Origin: CAZHJK01 sp964533275
Lineage (GTDB): Bacteria > Bacillota > Clostridia > Eubacteriales > Garciellaceae
Length of the DNA stretch: 64,000 bases
Assembly: GCA_964533275.1 (NCBI GenBank)
Contig: CAZHJK010000006.1
Location: 41,329-105,328 of the forward strand
Direction of reading: 5' to 3'
How positions within the stretch are numbered: the stretch's first letter is position 1; the number at the start of each line of letters is the position of its first letter. The notes beneath the pieces were generated by a model. The model did no database searches, was not told the DNA's origin, and saw only the letters and a program-made list of their open reading frames with translations. A program made the position numbers and the translations under genes. Of this stretch, positions 9,484 to 18,338 are shown one piece after another.

Positions 9484-9529
9484 AAAAATAAAGGAGTAAT
9501 TGATAAATATCAACTACTCCTTTATTTTT
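9484..9529 (-). terminator. Rho-independent terminator of the divIVA operon
   Basis: Arms 9484-9498 and 9515-9529 are perfectly complementary (15 bp). The intervening TTGATA...TATCAA extends the stem. On the minus strand the hairpin ends in TATTTTTTTA. Confidence 0.88.
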
Positions 9530-9546
9530 GTTCATTAAATAAAAAC

Positions 9547-10155
9547 TTATTCTTCATTGTTGTGGGAAAAATCTAATATATCTACATCCTTCTCCTTATT
9601 TTTTGAAAAATCACTTTCATCCTCTTCTTTGTAATCAGAAACAACTAATTCATTCTCATTTTTGTTTGGGTTATTATCTCTAGTATTCATTCCCATGGTT
9701 TGGGATGATTCAATCTTATCGATTTCTTCTAAAATTCCTAATTGAGATTCTAGCATAGTTTTTATTCTAGTCTTAAAAATTTTAGTATTTTTTATTAATT
9801 CCTCTTTATTTTTTACTATCTCTAAGATTTCATAGTTTGCACCTTCGATTATACTTTTAGCTTGTCTCTCAGCATCTTTTATAATTATTGTAGCCTTTTC
9901 TTTTGCATTAGCTTCTGCATCTTCTGATGCTTTTTGTGCCATTAATAATGTATTTTGAAGGGTGTTTTCGATATTTATATAATGTCCCATTTTTTCATTT
10001 TGTAGGTTAATCTTATCCTTTAGTTCTGCATTTTCTCTATATAATTTTTCGTAGTCGATTACTATCTTATCTAAAAACTCATCAACTTCATCCTGATCAT
10101 AGCCTCTCACTTTTCTTTTAAATTCCTTATTATGAATTTCCATTGGAGTTATCAA
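9547..10155 (-). CDS. divIVA: DivIVA domain protein
   Basis: A pole- and septum-binding coiled-coil protein that recognises negative membrane curvature and organises division or peptidoglycan machinery. The N-terminus ITPMEIHNKEFKRKVRGYDQDEVDEFL is canonical (residues 2 onward, in two parts). A long coiled coil (about 30-160) and an acidic disordered tail follow. A TTG at 10153-10155 lies 9 bases after GAGGGG and gives MITPMEIHNKEF, the usual family start. The upstream ATG is fused to the ribosome site and is rejected. It is the last gene of the division cluster before the terminator. Confidence 0.93.
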   Translation of the reverse strand: MITPMEIHNKEFKRKVRGYDQDEVDEFLDKIVIDYEKLYRENAELKDKINLQNEKMGHYINIENTLQNTLLMAQKASEDAEANAKEKATIIIKDAERQAKSIIEGANYEILEIVKNKEELIKNTKIFKTRIKTMLESQLGILEEIDKIESSQTMGMNTRDNNPNKNENELVVSDYKEEDESDFSKNKEKDVDILDFSHNNEE

Positions 10156-10169
10156 GTTTATCATCCCCT

Positions 10170-10931
10170 CTATTTATTTTTATGTATTAATATTTTTGTG
10201 TTGCCTTTTCTGGTTTTGCCTAATATTTCTTTAATAACTGCCCTTCCTTTTCCTCTAACAGATATAACATCTTTCTCTTTTAATATAACACTTGGATTGT
10301 ATATAAATTGCCAATTGACTTTTACCTTCCCTGACTTAATCATTAATACTGACTCTTTTCTTGAAAGCCCATATTGTTTACTAACAATACCATCAAGCCT
10401 TAAGGATGAAACTGTAATATAATTTGATATAAATGGAGATGTGTAAGAAATTACTTTATTCCAATCTACTTTTTCAACATTAATTGAAGTATTCGAAATT
10501 GTATCTAAATTATAAGTAATATAATTTTGTAATTCCTCACTAATAAATATTTGAATTGTTTTTTTTATTATATTTATATCTCCAATCCTATTCCTTTTAA
10601 TTCCTAGACTTAAAAGTCTACCTAATATATCGGAGTGTTTAAGTTCTTTTTTATTATAATTTGGATATAGGTGAAGTACAGATATTGGCCATTCCCATGT
10701 GTTTATATAATCATTTAAGGGATGTATAGCTAATTTTTTTCTCTCACAGTGTTCATGTCCTCCGAAAAATATTGATTGTATATCTTTCTCATTGTCTAAT
10801 ACTCTTTTACAAATTTCTTGTTGTGATGGATCTAAAAAATTTAAAAACTGTCTTATATTACATTTCTTTACCCTATTTATAGCATCCTCAACCTTTGCTT
10901 CTAATAATATATTTTCTCGTTTATTATTCAT
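10170..10931 (-). CDS. ylmH: YlmH, S4-domain RNA-binding protein
   Basis: YlmH proteins bind ribosomes or RNA, and in Bacillus can function in a ribosome-rescue pathway parallel to RqcH. The 253-residue protein has the YlmH N-terminal domain (FLDPSQQEICKRVL, FGGHEHCERKKLAIHP) and a C-terminal S4 domain at about 182-245 (SSLRLDGIVSKQYGLSR, SGKVKVNWQ). It lies in the conserved sepF-yggT-ylmH-divIVA order. Confidence 0.92.
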   Translation of the reverse strand: MNNKRENILLEAKVEDAINRVKKCNIRQFLNFLDPSQQEICKRVLDNEKDIQSIFFGGHEHCERKKLAIHPLNDYINTWEWPISVLHLYPNYNKKELKHSDILGRLLSLGIKRNRIGDINIIKKTIQIFISEELQNYITYNLDTISNTSINVEKVDWNKVISYTSPFISNYITVSSLRLDGIVSKQYGLSRKESVLMIKSGKVKVNWQFIYNPSVILKEKDVISVRGKGRAVIKEILGKTRKGNTKILIHKNK

Positions 10932-10953
10932 TTGCTATAAAGTATCTTATTAA

Positions 10954-11241
10954 TTAAAAGATTAAACTAATTAATCTATTATATAGTGGATGTATGATAA
11001 ATTGGATGGCAAGGATAGCTATAATTGGAGAAAAATCAATCATAACCCCTATGTTAAATCGTTGAGTTAACCTTCTAAAGGGTTCTAAAATTGGGTCAGT
11101 TAGATTGTTTAAAATGATTACTAATTTATTGCCAGGATTTGGTCTTATCCAGCTTAATATTACTCGTATGAATATTAAATAATATATTAATTGAAAAAAT
11201 ATGTTCCCTGCTCTTATAAGTGTAATATATAATGGTGTCAT
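10954..11241 (-). CDS. yggT: YggT family membrane protein
   Basis: A 95-residue protein with two hydrophobic segments (about 10-32 and 65-88) flanking the signature ILSWIRPNPGNKLVIILNNLTDPILEPFRRL. YggT proteins are associated with division or osmotic tolerance; the biochemical role is unknown. It sits between sepF and ylmH as in most Firmicutes. Confidence 0.93.
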   Translation of the reverse strand: MTPLYITLIRAGNIFFQLIYYLIFIRVILSWIRPNPGNKLVIILNNLTDPILEPFRRLTQRFNIGVMIDFSPIIAILAIQFIIHPLYNRLISLIF

Positions 11242-11256
11242 ATTAACCCTCCTGCC

Positions 11257-11706
11257 CTATTTGTTTTGCCAACTAAAGAGACTTTTATTTTTTATTTCTT
11301 CACCTATTTCACTTAAAATATCTACATTGTTTGGAGCTAATATAAAAACACCATTTGCAATTTTTTGAATTTTACCGTCCAAAGCATATACTGAACCATT
11401 AAGAAAATCAAATATTTTCCTGGCTTCTTCAGGATCTGCCTTTTCTAAATTTACAACTACTGTTTTTCGATTTTTAATATTATCACAAATTTGTGGTGCA
11501 TCATTAAAGTTAAGTGGTTCAACTAAAACTACCTTAACATTATTATTAGATTGAATATTTACAATTTTACCCTTTTTACTTAATGGTACATATGGCTCAA
11601 TTTTATCCTCATCACCATCATCTTCTTCAAAATCTTCAAATTCTATATCTTCATCGTCTCCTAAACCAATAAAATCCATTACTTTACCGAATACATTCCT
11701 TTTCAT
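11257..11706 (-). CDS. sepF: Cell division protein SepF
   Basis: SepF polymerises into rings that bundle FtsZ and tether it to the membrane. An N-terminal amphipathic membrane-binding helix (KRNVFGKVMDFIGLGDD) precedes an acidic linker (about 20-45) and the DUF552 core (about 65-148) with KADPEEARKIFDFLNGSVYAL and FILAPNNVDI. The ATG at 11704-11706, six bases after GGAGG, is preferred over the ATG built into the ribosome site; it gives 149 residues. It is followed by yggT. Confidence 0.94.
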   Translation of the reverse strand: MKRNVFGKVMDFIGLGDDEDIEFEDFEEDDGDEDKIEPYVPLSKKGKIVNIQSNNNVKVVLVEPLNFNDAPQICDNIKNRKTVVVNLEKADPEEARKIFDFLNGSVYALDGKIQKIANGVFILAPNNVDILSEIGEEIKNKSLFSWQNK

Positions 11707-11720
11707 TTTCATCCTCCTAT

Positions 11721-12419
11721 TTAAAGATTTCTTTTACCAAAAATACCACTACCTATTCGAACCATGTTCGAACCTTCTTCAATAGCTATAATATAATCGT
11801 TAGTCATTCCCATGGATAGATATTCAAATTCTATATTATTATTTTCCATTTTCTTTATTCTATCATATTTTTCCTTTAATTCCATAAAAATGGGGCGTAC
11901 TAAATTAGAATTTTTTTCGTAGGGAGCTATTGTCATAAGCCCTTTAACTAGTATATTCTCATAAAACCCTGCTTCTTTAATAAAATTGTCGATTTCTTTC
12001 ATTTTTATCCCATATTTACTTTCTTCTTCTGCAACATTTACTTGTATTAATATCGGCATTTTTTTATTTACTTTTAATGCCTGTCTATTAATTTCTTCCA
12101 TAAGTCTATAGGAATCAACAGAATGCACTAATTCAACTTTATCAATAATATCTTTTACCTTATTTCTTTGTAGATGTCCTATTAAATGCCATTTTATTGT
12201 TTCTTGAAATTGATTATACTTTTCACTCAATTCTTGTACTCTATTTTCCCCAAAATTATTTAATCCTTTTTTAAGAACATAATTCATTATATCAACATCA
12301 ATAGTTTTTGTAACAGTTATTAATTTTATATCCTCTACCTTTCTATTACTTTTTATTGCTGCCTTTTGTATATTTCCAAAAACATTTTCTATATTTTCAT
12401 CTATTTTTTTCTCTATCAA
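11721..12419 (-). CDS. yggS: YggS/PROSC pyridoxal 5'-phosphate homeostasis protein (PLPBP)
   Basis: Binds PLP and maintains B6-vitamer and amino-acid balance; no catalytic activity is established. It has an alanine-racemase-type TIM-barrel of 232 residues with the PLP lysine in KLITVTKT (K38), NFGENRVQEL, WHLIGHLQRNKV, and LSMGMTNDYIIAIEEGSNMVRIGSGIFG at the end. It starts at a TTG behind AAAGGA. It lies 14 bases before sepF, as usual. Confidence 0.95.
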   Translation of the reverse strand: MIEKKIDENIENVFGNIQKAAIKSNRKVEDIKLITVTKTIDVDIMNYVLKKGLNNFGENRVQELSEKYNQFQETIKWHLIGHLQRNKVKDIIDKVELVHSVDSYRLMEEINRQALKVNKKMPILIQVNVAEEESKYGIKMKEIDNFIKEAGFYENILVKGLMTIAPYEKNSNLVRPIFMELKEKYDRIKKMENNNIEFEYLSMGMTNDYIIAIEEGSNMVRIGSGIFGKRNL

Positions 12420-12444
12420 ATTATCAATCCTTTCTTATACTTAC

Positions 12445-13755
12445 TTACTTTGGTCTTGCTAATATTTTATCTCCAGGTTTAAGCTGAATATTTTCTTCAG
12501 GATCTAAAATCATAAATTTATCTAATTTATTTTTTACAAATACCTCTACAAATATTTCCTCATTTGCTTTACCTAATAATATTACTCCATATTTACCATC
12601 TTTTAGGATTATAGAAGTATTCGGAATAATAAATCCTTTATAAAGATTATCGCAAATATATATTTCTAATTGTCTTTCCCCTATTAATTTATGATTTAGA
12701 GAATCTATTTTTATAGTAATAACTTTCTCATTATCCATACTTTCATTATTACTATCAATTAATATACCCTTTATTATTTCACCCTTCCATTCAATCTTTA
12801 TCTCAGGAAAAAGCCTTATAATATCTCTTCGGTTTTCTATAAAATCATATATGTTTGTTTGTCCACTCTCTAGCCATTGTGAATTTATGTCATTTTTTAA
12901 CCTTATAAGTTTTTCTTCTTCTTCCGATAAAAATTTTTTAGGAACTTTTATAATTAAGTATAATTTTGTATCATCAATAAACTTTAATATTTGTTGATTT
13001 TCAGTATTTATTGATGGTCTTTCTTTATTAAAAAATTTTTCTATTTCATAATAGTAATCTGAATTTATTTTCCCTAATAAATCCCTATGTAATAAATTTT
13101 CTAAACCATCTTTTCCATAAAAAATGTACCCTGGATAACATATCCCCATATCCTTTAGTGTAATTTGTCCTTCAACAGGACTATTGGTATTTTCGTTACT
13201 TAATAATTTACTTTTCATTTCATTCAGCACTTCACTATCCATAAAAGCAAATCTAAATGAGCCTTCTATAACTTCCCTTTTATGTATTAATTCATTTTTT
13301 TCACTTTCTAATTTTTCGATATTTTTATACTTATTTAGTTTTTTTTCACTTTCTATATTTATATCAATTTTTTTAATTTCCTGATTTATTTTTTCTAGAT
13401 CCTGTTTAAATAAAACTTTTTCTTGATACATTCCATTCTTTAATTTCCAATTTATAATTTCTAAATTTCGAAAATCTTGATTATTAAATACCGCTCCCTT
13501 TGTATTTGCAATAATACTATCTAAAGATACTTTAATTCCCTCTTTAACTTCTTTTTCTATACTATTTTTCCCATTAAAGTGTATGATATCTTCTTTTTGA
13601 ATCAAAAAAGCATTTATATTAATTCCATCTTCTAATGTTGTTTTTTCAATCTCTACAGTTTTTAATCCAAGTGTTTTAATAATATATATGGAAAATGTGA
13701 TTGTGAGAATACATGACAATAATATAAATAAGATTCTTCTTATTCTTGATAACAC
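12445..13755 (-). CDS. HlyD-like membrane-anchored protein of the division cluster
   Basis: A 436-residue protein with an N-terminal membrane anchor (about 8-28), an extracellular region with a lysine/glutamate-rich coiled coil (about 130-180), and a C-terminal beta domain (KLYLIIKVPKKFLSEEE, NTSIILKDGKYGVILLG). The layout matches HlyD/RND-adaptor-like proteins often found next to yggS-sepF in clostridia. No inner-membrane exporter is adjacent, so an export role is doubtful. It starts at a GTG at 13753-13755 after AGGGGTG. Confidence 0.7.
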   Translation of the reverse strand: MLSRIRRILFILLSCILTITFSIYIIKTLGLKTVEIEKTTLEDGININAFLIQKEDIIHFNGKNSIEKEVKEGIKVSLDSIIANTKGAVFNNQDFRNLEIINWKLKNGMYQEKVLFKQDLEKINQEIKKIDINIESEKKLNKYKNIEKLESEKNELIHKREVIEGSFRFAFMDSEVLNEMKSKLLSNENTNSPVEGQITLKDMGICYPGYIFYGKDGLENLLHRDLLGKINSDYYYEIEKFFNKERPSINTENQQILKFIDDTKLYLIIKVPKKFLSEEEEKLIRLKNDINSQWLESGQTNIYDFIENRRDIIRLFPEIKIEWKGEIIKGILIDSNNESMDNEKVITIKIDSLNHKLIGERQLEIYICDNLYKGFIIPNTSIILKDGKYGVILLGKANEEIFVEVFVKNKLDKFMILDPEENIQLKPGDKILARPK

Positions 13756-13868
13756 TCTTTTTTCACCCCTAAACTTACTTATTTAAAGTAAATTCTCCAT
13801 TATTGTTTTTATTCCTTCATAAAAAAAGAATTTTTAACATTGTAGATTATAAATTTAAAAAAGGGTAA

Positions 13869-13893
13869 AAAAAATTTGCTATATAAAGCAAAT
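13869..13893 (-). terminator. Original tRNA-Pro terminator, now beside the tRNA remnant
   Basis: On the minus strand the repeat TTTGC...GCAAA is followed by eight T, immediately downstream of the truncated tRNA copy. It is probably the ancestral tRNA-Pro terminator, separated from its gene by the insertion. Confidence 0.7.
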
Positions 13894-13949
13894 AAATTAA
13901 ATGGTCTGAGTGAGAGGATTCGAACCTCCGGCCTCGTGAACCCCATTCA
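13894..13949 (-). repeat. attL: 56-bp direct repeat containing the 3' part of tRNA-Pro
   Basis: Identical to 27424-27479. It carries 48 bases of the tRNA 3' part (anticodon loop to CCA) plus eight flanking bases. After it, the sequence departs from the tRNA (cattca then G instead of C). This marks the far boundary of the integrated element. Confidence 0.93.
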
Positions 13950-13971
13950 GAATCGAACCTCAAACACCCTC

Positions 13972-13997
13972 AAACCATTGATATATCAAGGTTTAAC
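13972..13997 (+). repeat. Putative integrase arm-site, left end
   Basis: Contains the palindrome TTGATATATCAA (13978-13989). The reverse complement of the segment resembles 27399-27422 near the other end (shared CCTTGATAT core and GGTTT flank). Inverted copies close to both att sites suggest binding sites for Int or an excisionase. Confidence 0.45.
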
Positions 13998-14093
13998 TAT
14001 ATTTTATTATATTCAAACACCATGACTTGTACTATCTATTAATATAATTTTAAAGGATAATTTATACTATGTCAAACATAATTTCTAAAGATA

Positions 14094-15305
14094 TTACCTT
14101 CCCTGTAATGTTATTTCTTTTTCAATAGCAACTTCATCTGTTTCAATATCAGTTATAGTTAAAGTCACACTTTGTGTCATAAAAAACATCTTTGCAGTAA
14201 CTTCACATGAATTGTTAGTTGTACCAGTTATAGTTGCATATTCTTCACTGCTTAATTCAAAAGCGAAACTTCCCTCGACTTCAACGCCATCAACTAATTT
14301 AGTAACTATGTAATTATAAGTTTCTTCATAGTATAATACATCTGGATTATCGCTTTCATATGGTGTTTCAATTGTAAGTGAATATGTTATATTCCCTTCT
14401 GGGTCTGTTGGGTCTGTTGGTTCTTCATCATCAATAGGACTTAATAATATTATTTCAGTTGTATCTCTCTCTATAATAATTGTGTCAGTCTTTATTGTAT
14501 ATCCTTCTTCTTCTATTGTATATGTATAAGTTCCCTTATTAATGATATGTGGCTCATTAGCAACTAAACTTAATATATTATTTTGACTATCTACAAGTTC
14601 AATAGTTATATCTATATTTTCTTCCGTTTCCTTATCAACAACATAAAGTGTAACTATAGCATCACCTAATACATCTTCTGGAATTTCAAAGGGCATTATT
14701 GGTGTAATATTTCCATCTAATCTGTCTATCTTTTCAGTTCCTTGTTCTATCCACCTATTTGCAATTTCATTGATTGGGTCATCAAGGTGGCTTTTTTGTG
14801 TCCACCATAAAGACAATTCAATTATATCTTTCCTTGACTCGTTTTTCCCCCAAATTTCCCATTTTGAATCAAACTTATATACACCTTCATTTAGTTGTAT
14901 CTTCTTTGAAATGTTAGTTGCAGGAATTTGAATTTTTAAGAAATCTCCCCTAGTAATCCATAGTTGCCCATCTTTCATAGCCATTTCAGATGTTGTAAAA
15001 ACAACAGGAAATCCATATAACTTATCATCAATAATAAAATTAATAGTATGGTCGCATCGCCTTATTCTTGCCTTATTAAATACCTGTTGCCTTTTATCAT
15101 TTACTTGGCTCGTAACCATGAACCATTGATTATTATAATAAACATACATACCTTGCTTAACATCAAAATCAGTAAATATTTCCTTATCATCATATTCATT
15201 ATCAACACTTTTCATTATTACCTTTGCATTTTGGTTATTAATTTTAATATCTATTCCCTGTTTTTTTAGTGTAGTTTCAAATTGATACTTTAAAGGATTT
15301 AACAT
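14094..15305 (-). CDS. Phage structural protein (probable head-tail/appendage) with Ig-like C-terminus
   Basis: A 403-residue protein. Residues about 1-190 form a compact domain rich in beta segments (GMYVYYNNQWFMVTSQVND, RRCDHTINFIIDDKLYGFP), of the kind found in uncharacterised Firmicutes phage structural proteins next to connectors. Residues about 205-290 look like a carboxypeptidase-regulatory or Ig-type repeat (VTLYVVDKETEENIDITIEL). A DPTDPEG linker precedes a final Ig-like domain (about 310-403). Such C-terminal Ig folds often decorate virion surfaces and bind glycans. The gene follows a GAAAGGAATGATAAA ribosome site. It is the last gene before attL. No close family is recognised. Confidence 0.55.
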   Translation of the reverse strand: MLNPLKYQFETTLKKQGIDIKINNQNAKVIMKSVDNEYDDKEIFTDFDVKQGMYVYYNNQWFMVTSQVNDKRQQVFNKARIRRCDHTINFIIDDKLYGFPVVFTTSEMAMKDGQLWITRGDFLKIQIPATNISKKIQLNEGVYKFDSKWEIWGKNESRKDIIELSLWWTQKSHLDDPINEIANRWIEQGTEKIDRLDGNITPIMPFEIPEDVLGDAIVTLYVVDKETEENIDITIELVDSQNNILSLVANEPHIINKGTYTYTIEEEGYTIKTDTIIIERDTTEIILLSPIDDEEPTDPTDPEGNITYSLTIETPYESDNPDVLYYEETYNYIVTKLVDGVEVEGSFAFELSSEEYATITGTTNNSCEVTAKMFFMTQSVTLTITDIETDEVAIEKEITLQGR

Positions 15306-15340
15306 TTTATCATTCCTTTCTATGTAAAATATATGCCCTT

Positions 15341-15679
15341 CTATCTTCTAGTAAAAAATAGGGATATATTAGAATATTCTTCCTCACTATTGTTTATAGT
15401 TTGTATCCTGTTTTTTATATGCTCTATCCTATTGTTTATATGTTTAACTGCATCAGATGTAGTGGAAAATTCTGTTTCAATTTTTCTCATTAAATCAACA
15501 TCATTGGCAACGGATTCTAATATATCAACTATAGTCCATAGTAAATCACGCTGATTATTCGACTTATTATATTCTTCTGTATCGACTAAATCATTTTCAC
15601 TTAAAAAAGTTATGTATTCTTCATCAGTAAAATATTCCTTGTTGTTGAGTTCTAATTTTAATCTTTCTAAATTTGTCAT
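15341..15679 (-). CDS. Putative phage head-completion / connector protein
   Basis: A 112-residue, largely helical, acidic protein. The pattern YFTDEEYITFLSENDL, followed by LLWTIVDILESVANDVDLM and a terminal AVKHINNRIEHIKNRI helix, resembles the small head-tail connector subunits of siphovirus-type phages that dock on the portal. The function is inferred from this pattern and from the neighbouring portal-side genes, not from a firm family match. Its ribosome site AAAGGAATTGATAAA is nearly the same as those of the 403-residue gene and the capsid gene. Confidence 0.5.
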   Translation of the reverse strand: MTNLERLKLELNNKEYFTDEEYITFLSENDLVDTEEYNKSNNQRDLLWTIVDILESVANDVDLMRKIETEFSTTSDAVKHINNRIEHIKNRIQTINNSEEEYSNISLFFTRR

Positions 15680-15746
15680 TTTATCAATTCCTTTCTGGAT
15701 TAAATTGGGTAAACTTGGTAGTCCCTCGTCACTTTGTCATTAAACA

Positions 15747-15778
15747 TAAAAAAATAGACCATTAAATGAAATGGTCTA
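15747..15778 (-). terminator. Terminator after the element's membrane-protein gene
   Basis: Arms TAGACCATT (15755-15763) and AATGGTCTA (15770-15778). On the minus strand a run of seven T follows. It separates the 183-residue gene from the downstream connector genes. Confidence 0.9.
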
Positions 15779-15818
15779 GCATATTGTAATATCTATATTA
15801 TTAATTATATTTAAACTA

Positions 15819-16370
15819 TTACTTTAATTTAAAAGGGATATAATTCCCCTTTCTCACTTCTTCAATTCTTTCAATTGCTTGTTTTAGATAAAATGCCTCC
15901 GTATTAATGGGATATTCTTTTTTTGTTTGTTGTAAAAAAGTTATATATTCAAAGTCGTCATTTTCAATATATGATATTACCAACATCTCTAAATCCTGTT
16001 TCTTTTTGCCTGATATTCCTGCTATTGCACCAATCGTTCCAAAAACAACCATGCCAGCAATTGCTTTTCCATATGAAAACTTTGAAATGTCAGTATTATT
16101 ATCAACCGTTTGCAATGTTATATCTGCAACATTTTCATGTAGAATTTCCTTGCAAACTCCGTTTCCTTCAAAAATTAATTTATCTGGTGTACAAGACATT
16201 ATAATATCTAACCCCTGTGGAACACCATTAAAATTTAATGCAACTATATCTGCTCTTGGATACCCGTATTTTGTATACATTTTTTTTGTCATCTTAGGCT
16301 GATTACTAATAATAAAAAATATAAAAATAACCAAGAACAAGATAATGATAAAAACCCAACCAACTTCCAT
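15819..16370 (-). CDS. Element-encoded membrane-anchored protein, accessory (moron-like) candidate
   Basis: A 183-residue protein, unrecognised. It has an N-terminal membrane helix (about 5-24, VGWVFIIILFLVIFIFF), then a cytosolic region with GYPRADIVALNFNGVPQGLD and CTPDKLIFEGNGVCKEI. A glycine-rich hydrophobic stretch (YGKAIAGMVVFGTIGAIAG) follows, with a C-terminal helix. This resembles small membrane proteins with a PH-like domain. The frame is open further upstream, but AGGGAAGGGGG lies 10 bases before the ATG at 16368-16370. The gene has its own terminator and is preceded by a long non-coding stretch with a palindrome over TATAAT-like boxes, so it looks like an independent unit, possibly a host-fitness or superinfection gene. 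Confidence 0.5.
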   Translation of the reverse strand: MEVGWVFIIILFLVIFIFFIISNQPKMTKKMYTKYGYPRADIVALNFNGVPQGLDIIMSCTPDKLIFEGNGVCKEILHENVADITLQTVDNNTDISKFSYGKAIAGMVVFGTIGAIAGISGKKKQDLEMLVISYIENDDFEYITFLQQTKKEYPINTEAFYLKQAIERIEEVRKGNYIPFKLK

Positions 16371-17039
16371 ATAATATAATCCCCCTTCCCTTTTTCCAAT
16401 TATACCATTATATGGTAGGTTGTACCAGTTTTTATATATAGGAAATTTGTTAATAAGGTATGGTGTCCTATTAAAAGGACAAAAATAGGTTGGTGGAAAA
16501 AATGAGTGATTACTATATGCTATTTTAGGAAAGAGGGGTATCAATATATTTACCATTATCACCCAAATTATATAATTATAATGCTATTTATACTGTTCAT
16601 ACCTACAGATATAGTAGACCTTGATATAGGTATTAGTATTCAAACCCTTGTATGCCAACACTTACAGAGATTAATATATAAATATATACTTTCCGTTAAA
16701 GAATGGTTTAATAGATACTATTCACATAATGTATATTATATGTACTTATTTATAGGTGATTATATGCATCCATTAATACCCCCTGTAGGTATGTGAATAT
16801 ATACACTATATATAGTGGTATCATGTGATATATGTACTATATACAGTGTATTTCTATATTAACAGGCGAACTTTCGTAACCCAATCATCACAACTGGTTT
16901 ACAATATCGTTATCCTCTATCAACTTTCTAATTGATAACCATTGTCATTTATCCTATCTGCTAATATATCCCCCTATAAGGTATATCCACTAAACCCACT
17001 AAGCCCCATATATCCCAACCTATACCCTTGTATTTCCAT
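16371..17039. other. 669-base non-coding stretch with clustered dyads
   Basis: No convincing gene on either strand. Near the 183-residue gene lies the palindrome TACCATTATATGGTA overlapping TATAAT-like boxes. Further on, 16801-16850 carries CACTATATATAGTG (perfect, 16804-16817), TATCATGTGATA (16819-16830) and a near-inverted copy of the first dyad at 16833-16850. It is a candidate operator, iteron or packaging region. Confidence 0.5.
16804..16850. promoter_or_regulatory. Three adjacent palindromes, putative operator or iteron cluster
   Basis: A perfect 14-bp palindrome, a 12-bp palindrome and an inverted variant of the first stand within 47 bases downstream of the portal gene. Their purpose is unknown. 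Confidence 0.4.
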
Positions 17040-18338
17040 CTATTCCCCTGTATTGACTGTTCTGCCTTCTTCTGCAATTCTGTCTAATTCCACATCTACA
17101 TTATCAGTAAGTGGTGATTTTTCTATATATGTACGCTTACTAATAGCACCATCACTATATTGTTTACTAAGTTGTTCTAATATCTCACTTGAATCTACAG
17201 GTCTATTATAGTTGAATTGTATATCTAAATAATCATCATCACTAAACTTAATTCCCTTCTTATTAAGTAATACTTCTATCTTCTCAAACCTATCATTAAA
17301 TCCATTTCTTAGATACACTTCAAGTTGTCTAGCATGATTATCTAAATTAGAAAATATAAGTCTTAAACTTACCTCGCTTACATTTGAAAAATTTGTTTGT
17401 CCAAACGCAATAGATGGAACACTTGCAACCATTTGTAATTGTTGTATTAGTGCATCATACAATAGTTTAATACTTGCACTGTCTAAATTAGCAACTGCAT
17501 ATTTAAATTCCCCATCATCTAAATTTATTACATACCCTATTGCATCAGCCGATACAGTACCTTCTATTCTTTGTCCTGTTGTATATGCAAGTGGATTAAG
17601 TGATAATACAGTTATTGCATCATCCATCTTATTAATTAGATACTCTAACCTATCAAGTATAGGTCTTATATCTTCTAATATACTTCTACCAAAGTTTTCA
17701 TTTTCCTTATTCTCTCCATTGATATAATGAATAGGTAATCCCGTAAGATTAATTTTACTTTCTTCTAAGATATAGTTGCCACCTTCATTAGTGTACTTAT
17801 CAACCTTAGTTTCACTATATATATAGTAATAACTTATATTACTTATTGCATCTGTCCAATGTTCAATGAAACCGATATAATCGCCCTCATCATTATAGAT
17901 AGGATAGCCACAATCACTTTCAATTAATTTACTTGTAATCTTACCATTCAAGTAATAAACATATTCATAACAATCCCCATAGCAGTTTAAGAAATCCACG
18001 ATCTTATAATTAGTTAGGTTAAAATTCCCATGTCTGAATACATTATTATAATGCTTAATCATATCATCACTACCAATAATTGATATTCTTTTACCCATGA
18101 TATAACTGTTATGAAACTTAATAATACTCTTTGCAGTTTGTAATATTGTCTTAGCAGTCTTTAATTCCTTTTCCTTATACTGCATATCTTCTTTTTCTAA
18201 TATCTTATGCCTACCATTTAGATAAGTCTTGTTATCTAGTACTTTACTAACCCTGCTAATATGATGTGCCTGTTGTACTTCCTCTGCAAACCAGAAGGGA
18301 TTATTGTCATATACTTCACTGATATATTTATTTAACAT
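17040..18338 (-). CDS. Phage portal protein (SPP1 gp6 type)
   Basis: The portal forms the dodecameric ring at the capsid vertex through which DNA is packaged. The 432-residue length fits the SPP1-type family. Motifs include FHNSYIMGKRISI, a stem/wing region with IHYINGENKENENFGRSILEDIRPILDRLEYLINK (in parts), SVPSIAFGQTNFSNVS and ALKLRLIFSNLDN-type helices. A C-terminal ISKRTYIEKSPLTDNVDVEL segment is typical of portal tails. It overlaps the end of the holin gene by 11 bases, an unusual neighbour for a portal. No minor capsid (Mu F/gp7) gene follows. Confidence 0.85.
   Translation of the reverse strand: MLNKYISEVYDNNPFWFAEEVQQAHHISRVSKVLDNKTYLNGRHKILEKEDMQYKEKELKTAKTILQTAKSIIKFHNSYIMGKRISIIGSDDMIKHYNNVFRHGNFNLTNYKIVDFLNCYGDCYEYVYYLNGKITSKLIESDCGYPIYNDEGDYIGFIEHWTDAISNISYYYIYSETKVDKYTNEGGNYILEESKINLTGLPIHYINGENKENENFGRSILEDIRPILDRLEYLINKMDDAITVLSLNPLAYTTGQRIEGTVSADAIGYVINLDDGEFKYAVANLDSASIKLLYDALIQQLQMVASVPSIAFGQTNFSNVSEVSLRLIFSNLDNHARQLEVYLRNGFNDRFEKIEVLLNKKGIKFSDDDYLDIQFNYNRPVDSSEILEQLSKQYSDGAISKRTYIEKSPLTDNVDVELDRIAEEGRTVNTGE

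Noticed and set aside
13902..13949. Second functional tRNA
   Set aside because: Only the 3' part exists; the 5' half has no D-stem or acceptor strand. It is the att remnant.
16506..16796. 96-codon plus-strand frame in the non-coding stretch before the element's membrane gene
   Set aside because: No ribosome site, opposite strand to all element genes, low-complexity Tyr/Ile-rich product and no family; probably chance in AT-rich DNA.
17018..17039. Tiny frame starting right after the portal stop (MEIQGYRLGYMGL...)
   Set aside because: About 21 codons, weak ribosome site, no family; not supported.
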